DNA of 5,903 nt from Chlorobium sp. (GTDB lineage: Bacteria > Bacteroidota > Chlorobiia > Chlorobiales > Chlorobiaceae). The position numbers and the translations under genes were made by a program. Numbering within the stretch: position 1 is the first letter of the stretch; every line of letters starts with the position of its first letter. The stretch covers positions 1-5,903 of the forward strand of contig JAPHUN010000285.1 of assembly GCA_026193435.1 (NCBI GenBank), written 5' to 3'. The notes beneath the pieces are model-generated. The model had not been told where the DNA came from, searched no databases, and was given only the letters and a program-made list of their open reading frames with translations. This document shows, in pieces, positions 1 to 5,903 of this stretch.

Positions 1-190
1 ACAGAAGATGCAACTCATCAAAGTATAAATTACGCAATAAAAAACTCTATAACAAAACCTTCAGCAGAGAATCATGTAACAATAATGAAACATCTTATAG
101 CACCATCAACATAATCTTCACCCGTACGGACTGTTTTTTTACCCTGTCGGTATCCGAAAGAAACTTTTCCTGAAATTACAACAACAGAAT
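1..190. other. AT-rich upstream region, no assignable gene
   Basis: This stretch is clearly richer in A and T than the genes downstream and gives no recognisable protein. In frame 1 it is open from the window edge to a TAA at 112-114 (37 codons, ending MKHLIAPST), and frame 3 is open to a TGA at 171-173. Either could be the tail of an upstream gene, but open frames of this length are expected by chance in AT-rich DNA. At 122-140 an 8-bp palindrome (CCGTACGG) is followed after four bases by seven Ts. It looks a little like a terminator for a gene ending at 114, but the palindrome cannot form a stable hairpin because almost no loop is left. Confidence 0.4.
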
Positions 191-219
191 TTGCTAAAAA
201 AACAGCATATTATTATATT
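191..219 (+). promoter_or_regulatory. Candidate sigma-70-type promoter for the ilv operon
   Basis: TTGCTA at 191-196 matches the -35 consensus TTGACA at four of six positions. TATATT at 214-219 matches the -10 consensus TATAAT at five of six. The spacer is exactly 17 nt. Transcription would then start near 226, giving an untranslated leader of about 350 nt before ilvD, long enough for the structured leader described below. The surrounding DNA is AT-rich, where such matches arise easily, so this is a candidate only. No second promoter of similar quality was found nearer to ilvD. Confidence 0.3.
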
Positions 220-244
220 ATGAAAACATTATAGTTGTCATTCA

Positions 245-260
245 TTACAGCTTTACAGCT
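245..260 (+). repeat. Perfect tandem 8-bp duplication TTACAGCT x2
   Basis: TTACAGCT occurs at 245-252 and again, without a gap, at 253-260. It lies just downstream of the candidate promoter and 12 bp before a second tandem 8-mer duplication. It could be a protein-binding site near the transcription start, part of the 5' leader RNA, or a replication-slippage product. The sequence alone cannot tell which. Confidence 0.85.
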
Positions 261-272
261 GAACAGTTATTA

Positions 273-288
273 CCTGCATGCCTGCATG
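273..288 (+). repeat. Perfect tandem 8-bp duplication CCTGCATG x2
   Basis: CCTGCATG occurs at 273-280 and again at 281-288. Each copy contains an ATG: one at 278, which opens the 57-codon frame ending in the Leu/Val/Ile-rich stretch, and one at 286, which stops after four codons. The duplication therefore also duplicates a possible start codon. Function unknown. Confidence 0.85.
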
Positions 289-451
289 TTACAAACATAG
301 TAGCAAAAGCTTTGCTCAAGCCGGAACGTTACCTGACGCACCGCTTGGTATCAATACATCTTTCTGCTGCAAAACAGCTGATTCCTCCATTTACAGGATC
401 GGAAAGCTTGTGCCTGTGATTACAGTACAAGTGGGTATTCTACTGCCCTGA
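278..451 (+). CDS. Candidate branched-chain amino acid leader peptide
   Basis: This small frame runs from ATG 278 to TGA 449-451 (57 codons). Its end is striking: residues 44-57 read [14 protein letters not shown], with nine Leu, Val or Ile residues in 14 (Val four, Leu three, Ile two), against five in the first 43. Leader peptides of ilv operons in enterobacteria have the same feature: the ribosome stalls on these codons when a charged branched-chain tRNA is scarce, and this changes how the downstream RNA folds. The true start is uncertain. ATG 278 has no ribosome binding site. GTG 410 has GGA at 401-403 six bases upstream and would give a more typical 13-residue peptide starting inside the rich stretch. 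The stop lies 121 nt before the likely ilvD start, and the last codons lie within the RNA hairpins at 406-461. The peptide itself probably has no function apart from being translated. I infer this role from position and codon content; chance is the main alternative. Confidence 0.5.
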   Translation: MPACYKHSSKSFAQAGTLPDAPLGINTSFCCKTADSSIYRIGKLVPVITVQVGILLP

Positions 452-537
452 ACGGCTACCCGGTCCCAAGTCCAATTTCTACCTTCTTGATAAAAACAAT
501 CAATTTCATTGGCTCTGGGAACGGCTCAGCCAAGGGA
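406..537 (+). promoter_or_regulatory. Candidate ilv attenuator: alternative RNA structures before ilvD
   Basis: Three complementary sets are visible. (a) A hairpin over the Leu/Val/Ile codons: CTTGT 407-411 with ACAAG 427-431, continued by CTGT 414-417 with ACAG 422-425 around a GATT loop. (b) A hairpin around the leader stop codon: GGGTA 433-437 with TACCC 457-461, stacked on GCC 445-447 with GGC 454-456. (c) TTGGCT 509-514 with AGCCAA 528-533. A competing helix, (d), pairs 460-468 with 516-524: nine positions with a single G-A mismatch. Helix (d) uses bases of (b) and the loop of (c), so it should exclude both. A ribosome stalled on the Val/Ile/Leu codons would block (b) and favour (d), as an antiterminator does. 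The weak point is the tail: (c) is followed by a moderately U-rich stretch (537-550), not a clean U run, so it may be a poor terminator or may act on translation instead. Confidence 0.4.
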
Positions 538-572
538 TGCATTGTTCATTCAATCATGTAAAAAAACAGCTC

Positions 573-2267
573 ATGAGATCCGATACCATAAAAAAAGGCT
601 TTGAAAAAGCCCCCCACAGAAGCCTTCTGAAGGCTACGGGCACTCTATCGTCAAACGAAGACTTCAACAAACCGTTTATCGGCATCTGCAACTCGTTTAT
701 AGAGCTCATACCCGGTCATGCCCATCTTCAGAAACTGGGACAGATCGCCAAGGATGAAATCAGAAAAGCCGGAGGCGTTCCCTTTGAATTCAATACCATA
801 GGAGTGTGTGACGGTATCGCGATGGGGCATCTTGGCATGCGTTACTCCCTGGCAAGCAGAGAGCTGATCGCTGACAGTGTCGAGACCGTAGCACAGGCGC
901 ACCGCCTTGACGGCCTTGTCTGTATTCCCAATTGCGATAAAATAACGCCGGGAATGATGATGGCCGCCGTCCGCATGAACATTCCGGTTATTTTTGTTTC
1001 CGGTGGACCGATGAAAAAAGGCTGCACCCCTTCCGGAGAAACGGTTGACCTCATTTCGGTTTTTGAAGCTGTCGGCCGTCACAGTACAGGAGCGATAAGT
1101 GATGAGGAACTTGGCGTCATAGAAGACCATGCCTGCCCCACGTACGGTTCCTGCTCCGGGATGTTTACGGCAAACTCCATGAACTGCCTTTGTGAGGCGC
1201 TCGGTTTCGCCCTTCCAGGAAACGGAACAATACCTGCCGTAGACCCCAGACGACTGGACCTGGTCAGAGAGGCTTCCCGGCGCATCATCGATCTGGTTGA
1301 AAAGGATACTAAACCACGGGATATTCTCTCACGGGAGTCATTACTCAACGCCTTTGCTCTCGACTTCGCGATGGGCGGCAGCACAAACACCATCCTCCAC
1401 ACACTGGCTATTGCCAATGAAGGCGAGGTAATGTTCGATTTTTCCGAACTCAATGATCTTTCCGCAAAAACGCCCTATATCTGCAAGGTCAGTCCTGCCA
1501 CGAAGAATGTTCATATTGAGGATGTCGACCGGGCCGGAGGTGTTTCAGCGATCTTGAAGGAACTTTCCAGAATCGACGGTCTGCTCGACCTGACAAGGCC
1601 TACCGTCACAGGAAAAACCCTTGGGGAAAATATCGAGCACGCCGTTATTACTGACAGTTCTGTCATCCGCACCGTCGAGTCACCTTACGCGCCAACCGGC
1701 GGCCTCGCGGTTCTTTACGGCAATCTTGCTCCCGAAGGAGCTGTGGTAAAAACCGGTGCCGTCAGTGAATCCATGATGAACCATACCGGCCCCGCCAAGG
1801 TCTATGAGTGCCAGGATGACGCCCTGACAGGCATCATGGAGGGAGATGTCATTGCCGGTGACGTCGTGGTCATCCGGTATGAAGGACCAAAGGGTGGCCC
1901 CGGAATGCCCGAAATGCTCTCCCCTACCAGCGCGATCATGGGCCGGGGCCTCGGAGATTCTGTCGCGCTTCTGACCGACGGCCGTTTCTCCGGAGGGTCG
2001 AGGGGTGCATGTGTCGGTCATGTATCTCCTGAAGCTGCCGAAAGAGGACCGATAGCGGCTGTCCGGAACGGAGATATGATCACCATCGATATCCCGAACA
2101 GAACCATGTCGGTCGATCTCTCCGATGCCGCCATTAAAGAAAGGCTTGCGCACGTACCGCAATTCGTTCCGAAAATCACTACTGGCTACCTGTCGAGATA
2201 CGCACAAATGGTTACTTCGGCCAGTACCGGCGCGATATTGCAAAACCCGGTCTGTAAAAAACAATAA
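573..2267 (+). CDS. ilvD: Dihydroxyacid dehydratase
   Basis: The enzyme removes water from 2,3-dihydroxyisovalerate and 2,3-dihydroxy-3-methylvalerate to give the 2-ketoacid precursors of valine and isoleucine; it is a cytoplasmic iron-sulfur enzyme. With the start at 573 the protein is 564 residues, a normal length. The family signatures are clear: CDKITPG at 121-127, [17 protein letters not shown] from 188, and TDGRFSGG from 468, whose Ser473 fits the catalytic serine. Cys39 (GICNSF), Cys121 and Cys194 lie where cluster ligands are expected; a cysteine at the first position is typical of the [2Fe-2S] type. The frame extends to ATG 537, but the 12 extra residues ([12 protein letters not shown]) do not look like the family, whereas [19 protein letters not shown] does. 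AAGGG at 532-536 abuts ATG 537, too close to work as a normal ribosome binding site for it. It is the first gene after the candidate attenuator. Confidence 0.97.
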   Translation: MRSDTIKKGFEKAPHRSLLKATGTLSSNEDFNKPFIGICNSFIELIPGHAHLQKLGQIAKDEIRKAGGVPFEFNTIGVCDGIAMGHLGMRYSLASRELIADSVETVAQAHRLDGLVCIPNCDKITPGMMMAAVRMNIPVIFVSGGPMKKGCTPSGETVDLISVFEAVGRHSTGAISDEELGVIEDHACPTYGSCSGMFTANSMNCLCEALGFALPGNGTIPAVDPRRLDLVREASRRIIDLVEKDTKPRDILSRESLLNAFALDFAMGGSTNTILHTLAIANEGEVMFDFSELNDLSAKTPYICKVSPATKNVHIEDVDRAGGVSAILKELSRIDGLLDLTRPTVTGKTLGENIEHAVITDSSVIRTVESPYAPTGGLAVLYGNLAPEGAVVKTGAVSESMMNHTGPAKVYECQDDALTGIMEGDVIAGDVVVIRYEGPKGGPGMPEMLSPTSAIMGRGLGDSVALLTDGRFSGGSRGACVGHVSPEAAERGPIAAVRNGDMITIDIPNRTMSVDLSDAAIKERLAHVPQFVPKITTGYLSRYAQMVTSASTGAILQNPVCKKQ

Positions 2268-2280
2268 ACAACGATAACTC

Positions 2281-4002
2281 ATGCATACATCCGGCCAAAT
2301 AATGAACGGCTCTGAAATACTCTTCGAATGCCTACGCCGGGAAAATGTCGAATACATTTTCGGCTATCCGGGCGGAGCCCTCCTGAAGGTCTATGAAACG
2401 CTTTATGACGTCAAGGATATCAAACATATCCTTGTCCGGCACGAACAGGGAGCCACCCACATGGCCGAAGGGTACGCACGTGCCACCGGCAAACCCGGAG
2501 TAGTACTTGTCACATCCGGTCCCGGCGCGACCAATACGGTCACCGGGATATCCAACGCGTATATGGATTCATCTCCCATGGTCGTCTTTACCGGTCAGGT
2601 ACCCAGCACACTGATCGGGAACGACGCATTTCAGGAAGCTGATATTGTCGGCATTACCCGTCCGATAACGAAACATAATTTTCTGGTCAAGGATGTCAAG
2701 GACATGGCCATAACGATCAGAAAAGCGTTTTTCCTGGCAACGCAGGGAAGGCCTGGCCCGGTTCTGGTTGACCTCCCGAAAGATATCCTCAGTTCCGAAT
2801 GTACGTTCAACTGGCCGGAAAAAATAGACATACGCGGCTTCAAACCGACAATCAAGGGGCATGAAAACCAGATCAGGAAAGCTGCCGCAATGATCGCAAG
2901 AGCCAAACAGCCGCTGCTCTATGTCGGAGGAGGCGTCATAGCATCCGAGGCTTCGGATGCGCTCAGAAAGCTTGCAATCGAACAGGATATCCCGGTCACC
3001 ATGACCCTTCAGGGCCTCGGTGCGTTTCCCGGAGACCACCCCTTGAGCATGGGAATGCTCGGTATGCACGGTACGTTCTGGGCAAACCAGGCGATCAATA
3101 CCTGTGACCTGCTCATCACGGTCGGCGCGAGGTTTGACGACAGGGTGACCGGCAAGATAGATACATTTGCGACCCATGCGTACAAAATCCATAATGATAT
3201 CGACCCCACAAACATCGATAAAAACGTAAAGGTCGACCTGCCGGTTGTAGGTGATTCAAGATGTTTCCTTGAAGGAGTCCTCAAAGCCCTCCCGAAAACG
3301 AGGGAAAACCGTCAAGCGTGGCTTGACAAGATTGCTCAATGGCAGAAAGAATGCCCGTTGACCTTTACAAACGAGAAGGATACGTTAAAAACCGAATTTG
3401 TCATTGACGAGGTTTCCAGGCAGACCCGAGGAAACGCGGTAGTGACTACCGATGTCGGCCAGCACCAGATGTGGACTGCCCAGCATTACAAATTCATCAA
3501 CCCGCGTTCAATCATAACCAGCGGCGGACTCGGCACCATGGGTTACGGTCTTCCGGCAGCCATCGGAGCCGCGTTCGGAATTCACGACAGACCGGTCGTG
3601 CTGTTCTGTGGTGACGGAGGGTTCATGATGAATATCCAGGAGCTTGTCACTGCGGTTTCCTATAAGCTTCCGATCAAGATATTCCTGATCAACAACAACT
3701 TCCTCGGCATGGTACGCCAGTGGCAGGAGCTCTTCCATCAGGAAAAATACTCTTTTACGGACCTGCAGCAGAGCAACCCTGACTTTGTCCGTGTTGCGGA
3801 GGCTTTCGGCGTCAAAGCGCTCAGCGCAGGCAATCCCGCTGAAGCCGAAAAAGCCGTCAAAGAAGCGCTTGCCTACAATGAAGGCCCGGTCCTCGTCGAG
3901 TTCAAGGTCATTAAAAAAGACATGGTTTTCCCAATGGTGCCCGCCGGAGCCTCCATTTCAGACATGCTTTTTGAAAGGCTGAACCCTAAAACAATGGTCT
4001 AA
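2281..4002 (+). CDS. ilvB: Acetohydroxyacid synthase, large (catalytic) subunit
   Basis: This subunit joins two pyruvates to acetolactate (valine and leucine branch), or pyruvate and 2-ketobutyrate to acetohydroxybutyrate (isoleucine branch), using thiamine diphosphate, Mg and FAD. The protein is 573 residues with the three-domain layout of the family. The N-terminal pyrimidine-binding domain carries YIFGYPGGA from about 25 and the catalytic Glu55 in RHEQGA. The central FAD-binding domain carries VGARFDDRVTGK from 281 and the NDIDP motif near 305. The C-terminal diphosphate domain carries GDG at 444-446 through NNN at 471-473. Trp481 in VRQWQELF matches the tryptophan known from herbicide-resistance work on plant homologues. 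It begins 13 nt after the ilvD stop, with no visible ribosome binding site. A second ATG at 2302 (MNGSEILFECL) is close to where many family members begin, so the first seven residues are uncertain. It should pair with IlvN encoded 8 nt downstream. Confidence 0.97.
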   Translation: MHTSGQIMNGSEILFECLRRENVEYIFGYPGGALLKVYETLYDVKDIKHILVRHEQGATHMAEGYARATGKPGVVLVTSGPGATNTVTGISNAYMDSSPMVVFTGQVPSTLIGNDAFQEADIVGITRPITKHNFLVKDVKDMAITIRKAFFLATQGRPGPVLVDLPKDILSSECTFNWPEKIDIRGFKPTIKGHENQIRKAAAMIARAKQPLLYVGGGVIASEASDALRKLAIEQDIPVTMTLQGLGAFPGDHPLSMGMLGMHGTFWANQAINTCDLLITVGARFDDRVTGKIDTFATHAYKIHNDIDPTNIDKNVKVDLPVVGDSRCFLEGVLKALPKTRENRQAWLDKIAQWQKECPLTFTNEKDTLKTEFVIDEVSRQTRGNAVVTTDVGQHQMWTAQHYKFINPRSIITSGGLGTMGYGLPAAIGAAFGIHDRPVVLFCGDGGFMMNIQELVTAVSYKLPIKIFLINNNFLGMVRQWQELFHQEKYSFTDLQQSNPDFVRVAEAFGVKALSAGNPAEAEKAVKEALAYNEGPVLVEFKVIKKDMVFPMVPAGASISDMLFERLNPKTMV

Positions 4003-4010
4003 CTGCAGCT

Positions 4011-4490
4011 ATGAAACATATCATATCAGTACTGGTTGAAAATAAATTCGGTACGCTCAACAGGGTTGCCGCCATGTTCAGCGCGCGGGGATTCAACCTT
4101 GAAAGCATATCCATCGGTGAAACCGAAGACAACGAAATATCCCGTATGACTATCGTCACCAGAGGAGACGACAGCATCATCAGTCAGATACTCAAGCAGC
4201 TCAACCGGCTTATAGACACCCTCAAAGTGGTCGATGTAACCAACAAGCCGCATATATCACGGGAGGTGCTTCTGATGACCCTGAATCGGGGAAAACAGTC
4301 GCAGCAGGAGATTTTCAATCTGATCGATGTTTTTAAGGCAAAAGTCGTGGATATAAAACAAAAATCCATTACTATTGAGGTCGTTGGATCACCTGACAAG
4401 ATCAATACAACCATTGAGATGTTCAGGCCTCTCGGCATCAAGGAAATCGCCCGCTCCGGCACGGTAGCAATGACCCGTGGCGAGAGCTGA
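4011..4490 (+). CDS. ilvN: Acetohydroxyacid synthase, small (regulatory) subunit
   Basis: This is the regulatory partner of the catalytic subunit just upstream: it raises that subunit's activity and makes it sensitive to valine. The protein is 159 residues, close to E. coli IlvH. It opens with an ACT domain (about 1-75: HIISVLVENKFGTLNRVA, then FSARGFNLESISIG), followed by the small-subunit C-terminal domain (about 80-159, with EVVGSPDKI and ARSGTVAMTRG). Asn11, Gly14 and Asn29 are present at the same positions where changes in E. coli IlvH reduce valine sensitivity, so feedback inhibition by valine is likely; this is inference from family knowledge. The gap to ilvB is 8 nt, with no clear ribosome binding site before ATG 4011, so translation may be coupled to ilvB. 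The symbol ilvN is used for the general family; ilvH would be an equally valid name. Confidence 0.96.
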   Translation: MKHIISVLVENKFGTLNRVAAMFSARGFNLESISIGETEDNEISRMTIVTRGDDSIISQILKQLNRLIDTLKVVDVTNKPHISREVLLMTLNRGKQSQQEIFNLIDVFKAKVVDIKQKSITIEVVGSPDKINTTIEMFRPLGIKEIARSGTVAMTRGES

Positions 4491-4534
4491 GCTATTGTAC
4501 ATTTTTATAACATCCATAATAAAATACTGTCAAT
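4491..4534 (+). other. AT-rich gap between ilvN and ilvC
   Basis: At 44 nt this is the longest gap inside the operon and is much more AT-rich than its flanks. It holds TTGTAC at 4495-4500 and CATAAT at 4515-4520, which resemble -35 and -10 elements, but the 14-nt spacer is too short for a good promoter. No hairpin with a U run is present, so readthrough from ilvN into ilvC is expected. A weak internal promoter for ilvC is possible but unproven. Confidence 0.3.
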
Positions 4535-5527
4535 ATGAACGCATACTATGAGCAGGACGCGGATCTGAAATACCTGCAGGGAAAAAACATTGCCGTTCTC
4601 GGCTACGGCAGCCAGGGGCACGCTCACGCTCTGAACCTGAAAGAGAGCGGTCTGAATGTCTGTGTCGGACTGAGACCTGACAGCTCTTCCTGTGCCAAGG
4701 CGCGAGAGAACGGTCTTGAAGTCAACACGATAGCCGACGCGGTAGCGTGGGCTGACATCGTTATGGTTCTTCTCCCTGACCAGTACCAGAAAAGCATCTA
4801 TGAGAGTGAAATTAAACCGAACCTGAAAGAAGGAAACACGCTTGCGTTCGCTCATGGTTTCAATATTCATTACAACCAGATTGTTCCTCCCGGGACGGTC
4901 AACGTCATCATGATTGCGCCGAAAAGCCCCGGCCACCTCGTACGACGCACCTATACCCAGGGCAACGGCGTCCCCTGCCTGATCGCCGTACATCAGGACT
5001 ATACCGGCGAAGCCAGACAGCAGGCTCTGGCATGGGCAAAAGGCCTCGGCGGAACGAAAGCGGGCGTTATAGAAACCACGTTCAAGAACGAGACGGAAAC
5101 CGATCTTTTCGGAGAACAGGCTGTTCTCTGCGGCGGCTCGGCTGAGCTCATCAAGGCAGGTTTTGAAACCCTTGTCGAGGCCGGTTACCCGGAAGAACTT
5201 GCCTACTTCGAGTGCATGCATGAGCTGAAACTCATTGTTGATCTCTACTATGAAGGCGGGCTTTCCCGCATGAACTATTCCGTCAGCGACACCGCGGAAT
5301 ACGGCGGCATGACACGCGGTCCGAGAGTGATAACCTCCGATGTGAAAGCTGAAATGAAAAAAATACTTGAAGAGGTACAGGACGGACGCTTTGCCAAAGA
5401 ATTTATCGACGAATGCAACGCAGGCTACCCGAACATGAAAAAACTGCGCGAGTCCAATGCCGATCATCCGATCGAAAAGGTCGGGGCAAAACTCCGTGAC
5501 ATGATGAGCTGGCTTCTGAAAAAATAA
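4535..5527 (+). CDS. ilvC: Ketol-acid reductoisomerase (class I, NADP-type)
   Basis: The enzyme isomerises and reduces acetolactate or acetohydroxybutyrate to the dihydroxyacids used by IlvD, with Mg and NADPH. At 330 residues it has the short class I form. The N-terminal Rossmann domain carries the GYGSQGH nucleotide motif at 23-29. The loop GLRPDSSS (45-52), with Arg47 and Ser52, is of the kind that binds the NADPH phosphate. The catalytic-site histidine is His107 (AHGF). Metal ligands sit at the usual class I positions: Asp190 and Glu194 in DLFGEQ, Glu226 and Glu230 in FECMHE. Ser251 of SDTAEYG matches the substrate-contact serine. ATG 4535 gives a family-like N-terminus ([17 protein letters not shown]). 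No ribosome binding site is visible. A 355-residue open frame on the opposite strand over the same bases is a shadow. The next gene, leuB, starts 10 nt after the stop. Confidence 0.97.
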   Translation: MNAYYEQDADLKYLQGKNIAVLGYGSQGHAHALNLKESGLNVCVGLRPDSSSCAKARENGLEVNTIADAVAWADIVMVLLPDQYQKSIYESEIKPNLKEGNTLAFAHGFNIHYNQIVPPGTVNVIMIAPKSPGHLVRRTYTQGNGVPCLIAVHQDYTGEARQQALAWAKGLGGTKAGVIETTFKNETETDLFGEQAVLCGGSAELIKAGFETLVEAGYPEELAYFECMHELKLIVDLYYEGGLSRMNYSVSDTAEYGGMTRGPRVITSDVKAEMKKILEEVQDGRFAKEFIDECNAGYPNMKKLRESNADHPIEKVGAKLRDMMSWLLKK

Positions 5528-5537
5528 ACAAGAACGA

Positions 5538-5903
5538 ATGTTGAAGATAGTATCCATACCCGGCGACGGCATCGGACCGGAAGTCGTTGCCAGTGCCGTT
5601 CAGGTCCTGGACGTGTTAGCTGAAAAGCATGACCTGGACATATCGATCGAGGAACATCTCTTCGGTGGTGCATCGTACGATGAACACGGAGAGATGCTTA
5701 CCGATGAAACTCTCGATGCGTGCAAAAACTGTGACGCAGTTCTGCTCGGTGCTGTTGGAGGTCCGAAATGGGAAAACCTTCCCCACGAAAAAAAGCCGGA
5801 AGCGGCACTTCTTAAGATCCGGAAGGAACTCGGCCTGTTTGCAAACCTTCGCCCTGCTAAAGTATACGAAGCACTAATCGGCGCATCCTCACTCAAACCG
5901 GAG
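5538..5903 (+). CDS. leuB: 3-isopropylmalate dehydrogenase, N-terminal part (cut by window edge)
   Basis: LeuB oxidises 3-isopropylmalate with NAD, followed by decarboxylation to 2-ketoisocaproate, the leucine precursor. Only the first 122 codons are present; the frame is still open at 5903. The start ATG 5538 gives MLKIVSIPGDGIGPEV, the classic opening of the family. LLGAVGGPKW at about 69-78 and KIRKELGLFANLRPA at about 93-107, with Arg94 and Arg104 where substrate-binding arginines are expected, separate it from isocitrate dehydrogenase and favour LeuB. Tartrate or homoisocitrate dehydrogenases are related, but the GGPKW and LGLFANLRP motifs together with ilv neighbours make LeuB by far the best call. 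The gene begins 10 nt after ilvC with no clear ribosome binding site and is most likely the last visible gene of the same transcript. The C-terminal part with the metal-binding aspartates lies outside the window. Confidence 0.94.
   Translation, partial: MLKIVSIPGDGIGPEVVASAVQVLDVLAEKHDLDISIEEHLFGGASYDEHGEMLTDETLDACKNCDAVLLGAVGGPKWENLPHEKKPEAALLKIRKELGLFANLRPAKVYEALIGASSLKPE

Noticed and set aside
122..140. Palindrome CCGTACGG followed by T7 as an intrinsic terminator
   Set aside because: Only about two base pairs can form once a minimal loop is left, so the hairpin would not be stable.
487..510. TTGAT/ATCAA hairpin (487-491 with 499-503) followed by TTTCATT as a terminator
   Set aside because: The stem is a short AT-rich 5 bp with only three consecutive Ts after it, so it is too weak.
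302..570. T-box riboswitch upstream of ilvD
   Set aside because: GTGGGTA at 431-437 is only vaguely similar to the T-box core, the full conserved core is missing, and no convincing stem I with a specifier loop is visible.
537..572. ilvD start at ATG 537
   Set aside because: The 12 added residues do not resemble the family N-terminus, and AAGGG has no spacing to this ATG; ATG 573 is preferred.
3785..3982. 65-residue plus-strand frame inside ilvB
   Set aside because: Low-complexity Ser/Lys/Arg-rich translation in another frame of a well-supported gene.
4505..5572. 355-residue open frame on the minus strand, antisense to ilvC
   Set aside because: It overlaps a complete, motif-confirmed ilvC, and its translation shows no recognisable domain; it is a codon-usage shadow. 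The same holds for the other minus-strand frames over ilvD, ilvB and ilvN and for 5464-5896 over leuB.
5629..5877. 82-residue plus-strand frame inside leuB
   Set aside because: The real frame from 5538 carries clear LeuB motifs; this one has none.

Overview
This window holds the front part of a branched-chain amino acid biosynthesis operon, all on the + strand: a long non-coding leader (about 1-572), then ilvD, ilvB, ilvN, ilvC and the first 122 codons of leuB, which runs off the right edge. No rRNA, tRNA, mobile element or CRISPR array was seen.

Organism: the gene order ilvD-ilvB-ilvN-ilvC-leuB, the roughly balanced base composition of the coding DNA against an AT-rich upstream region, the lack of clear Shine-Dalgarno sequences before most starts, and the protein flavour suggest a green sulfur bacterium (Chlorobiaceae) or a close relative in the Bacteroidota/Chlorobiota group. 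This is inference from memory of the families, not a database match.

Layout: 1-190 is AT-rich and has no gene I can assign, though an open frame ending at 114 could be the tail of an upstream gene. A plausible sigma-70-type promoter lies at 191-219, followed by two perfect 8-bp tandem duplications (245-260 and 273-288). Next comes a structured leader. A small open frame ends at 451, and its last 14 sense codons (407-448) hold nine Leu, Val or Ile codons. These codons overlap a hairpin, and the RNA around and after them can fold in two mutually exclusive ways. This is the layout of a translation-dependent attenuator for an ilv operon, and it is the most interesting signal in the window. ilvD most likely starts at 573. 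The genes after it are packed with gaps of 13 nt (ilvD-ilvB), 8 nt (ilvB-ilvN), 44 nt (ilvN-ilvC) and 10 nt (ilvC-leuB).

How the genes work together: IlvB (catalytic) and IlvN (regulatory) form acetohydroxyacid synthase, making acetolactate or acetohydroxybutyrate. IlvC reduces and isomerises these to dihydroxyacids, and IlvD dehydrates the dihydroxyacids to the 2-ketoacid precursors of valine and isoleucine. 2-Ketoisovalerate also feeds the leucine branch, where LeuB acts; its presence here suggests the leucine genes continue downstream. IlvN keeps the residues linked to valine feedback in E. coli IlvH, so the pathway may be controlled both at the enzyme and at the proposed leader.
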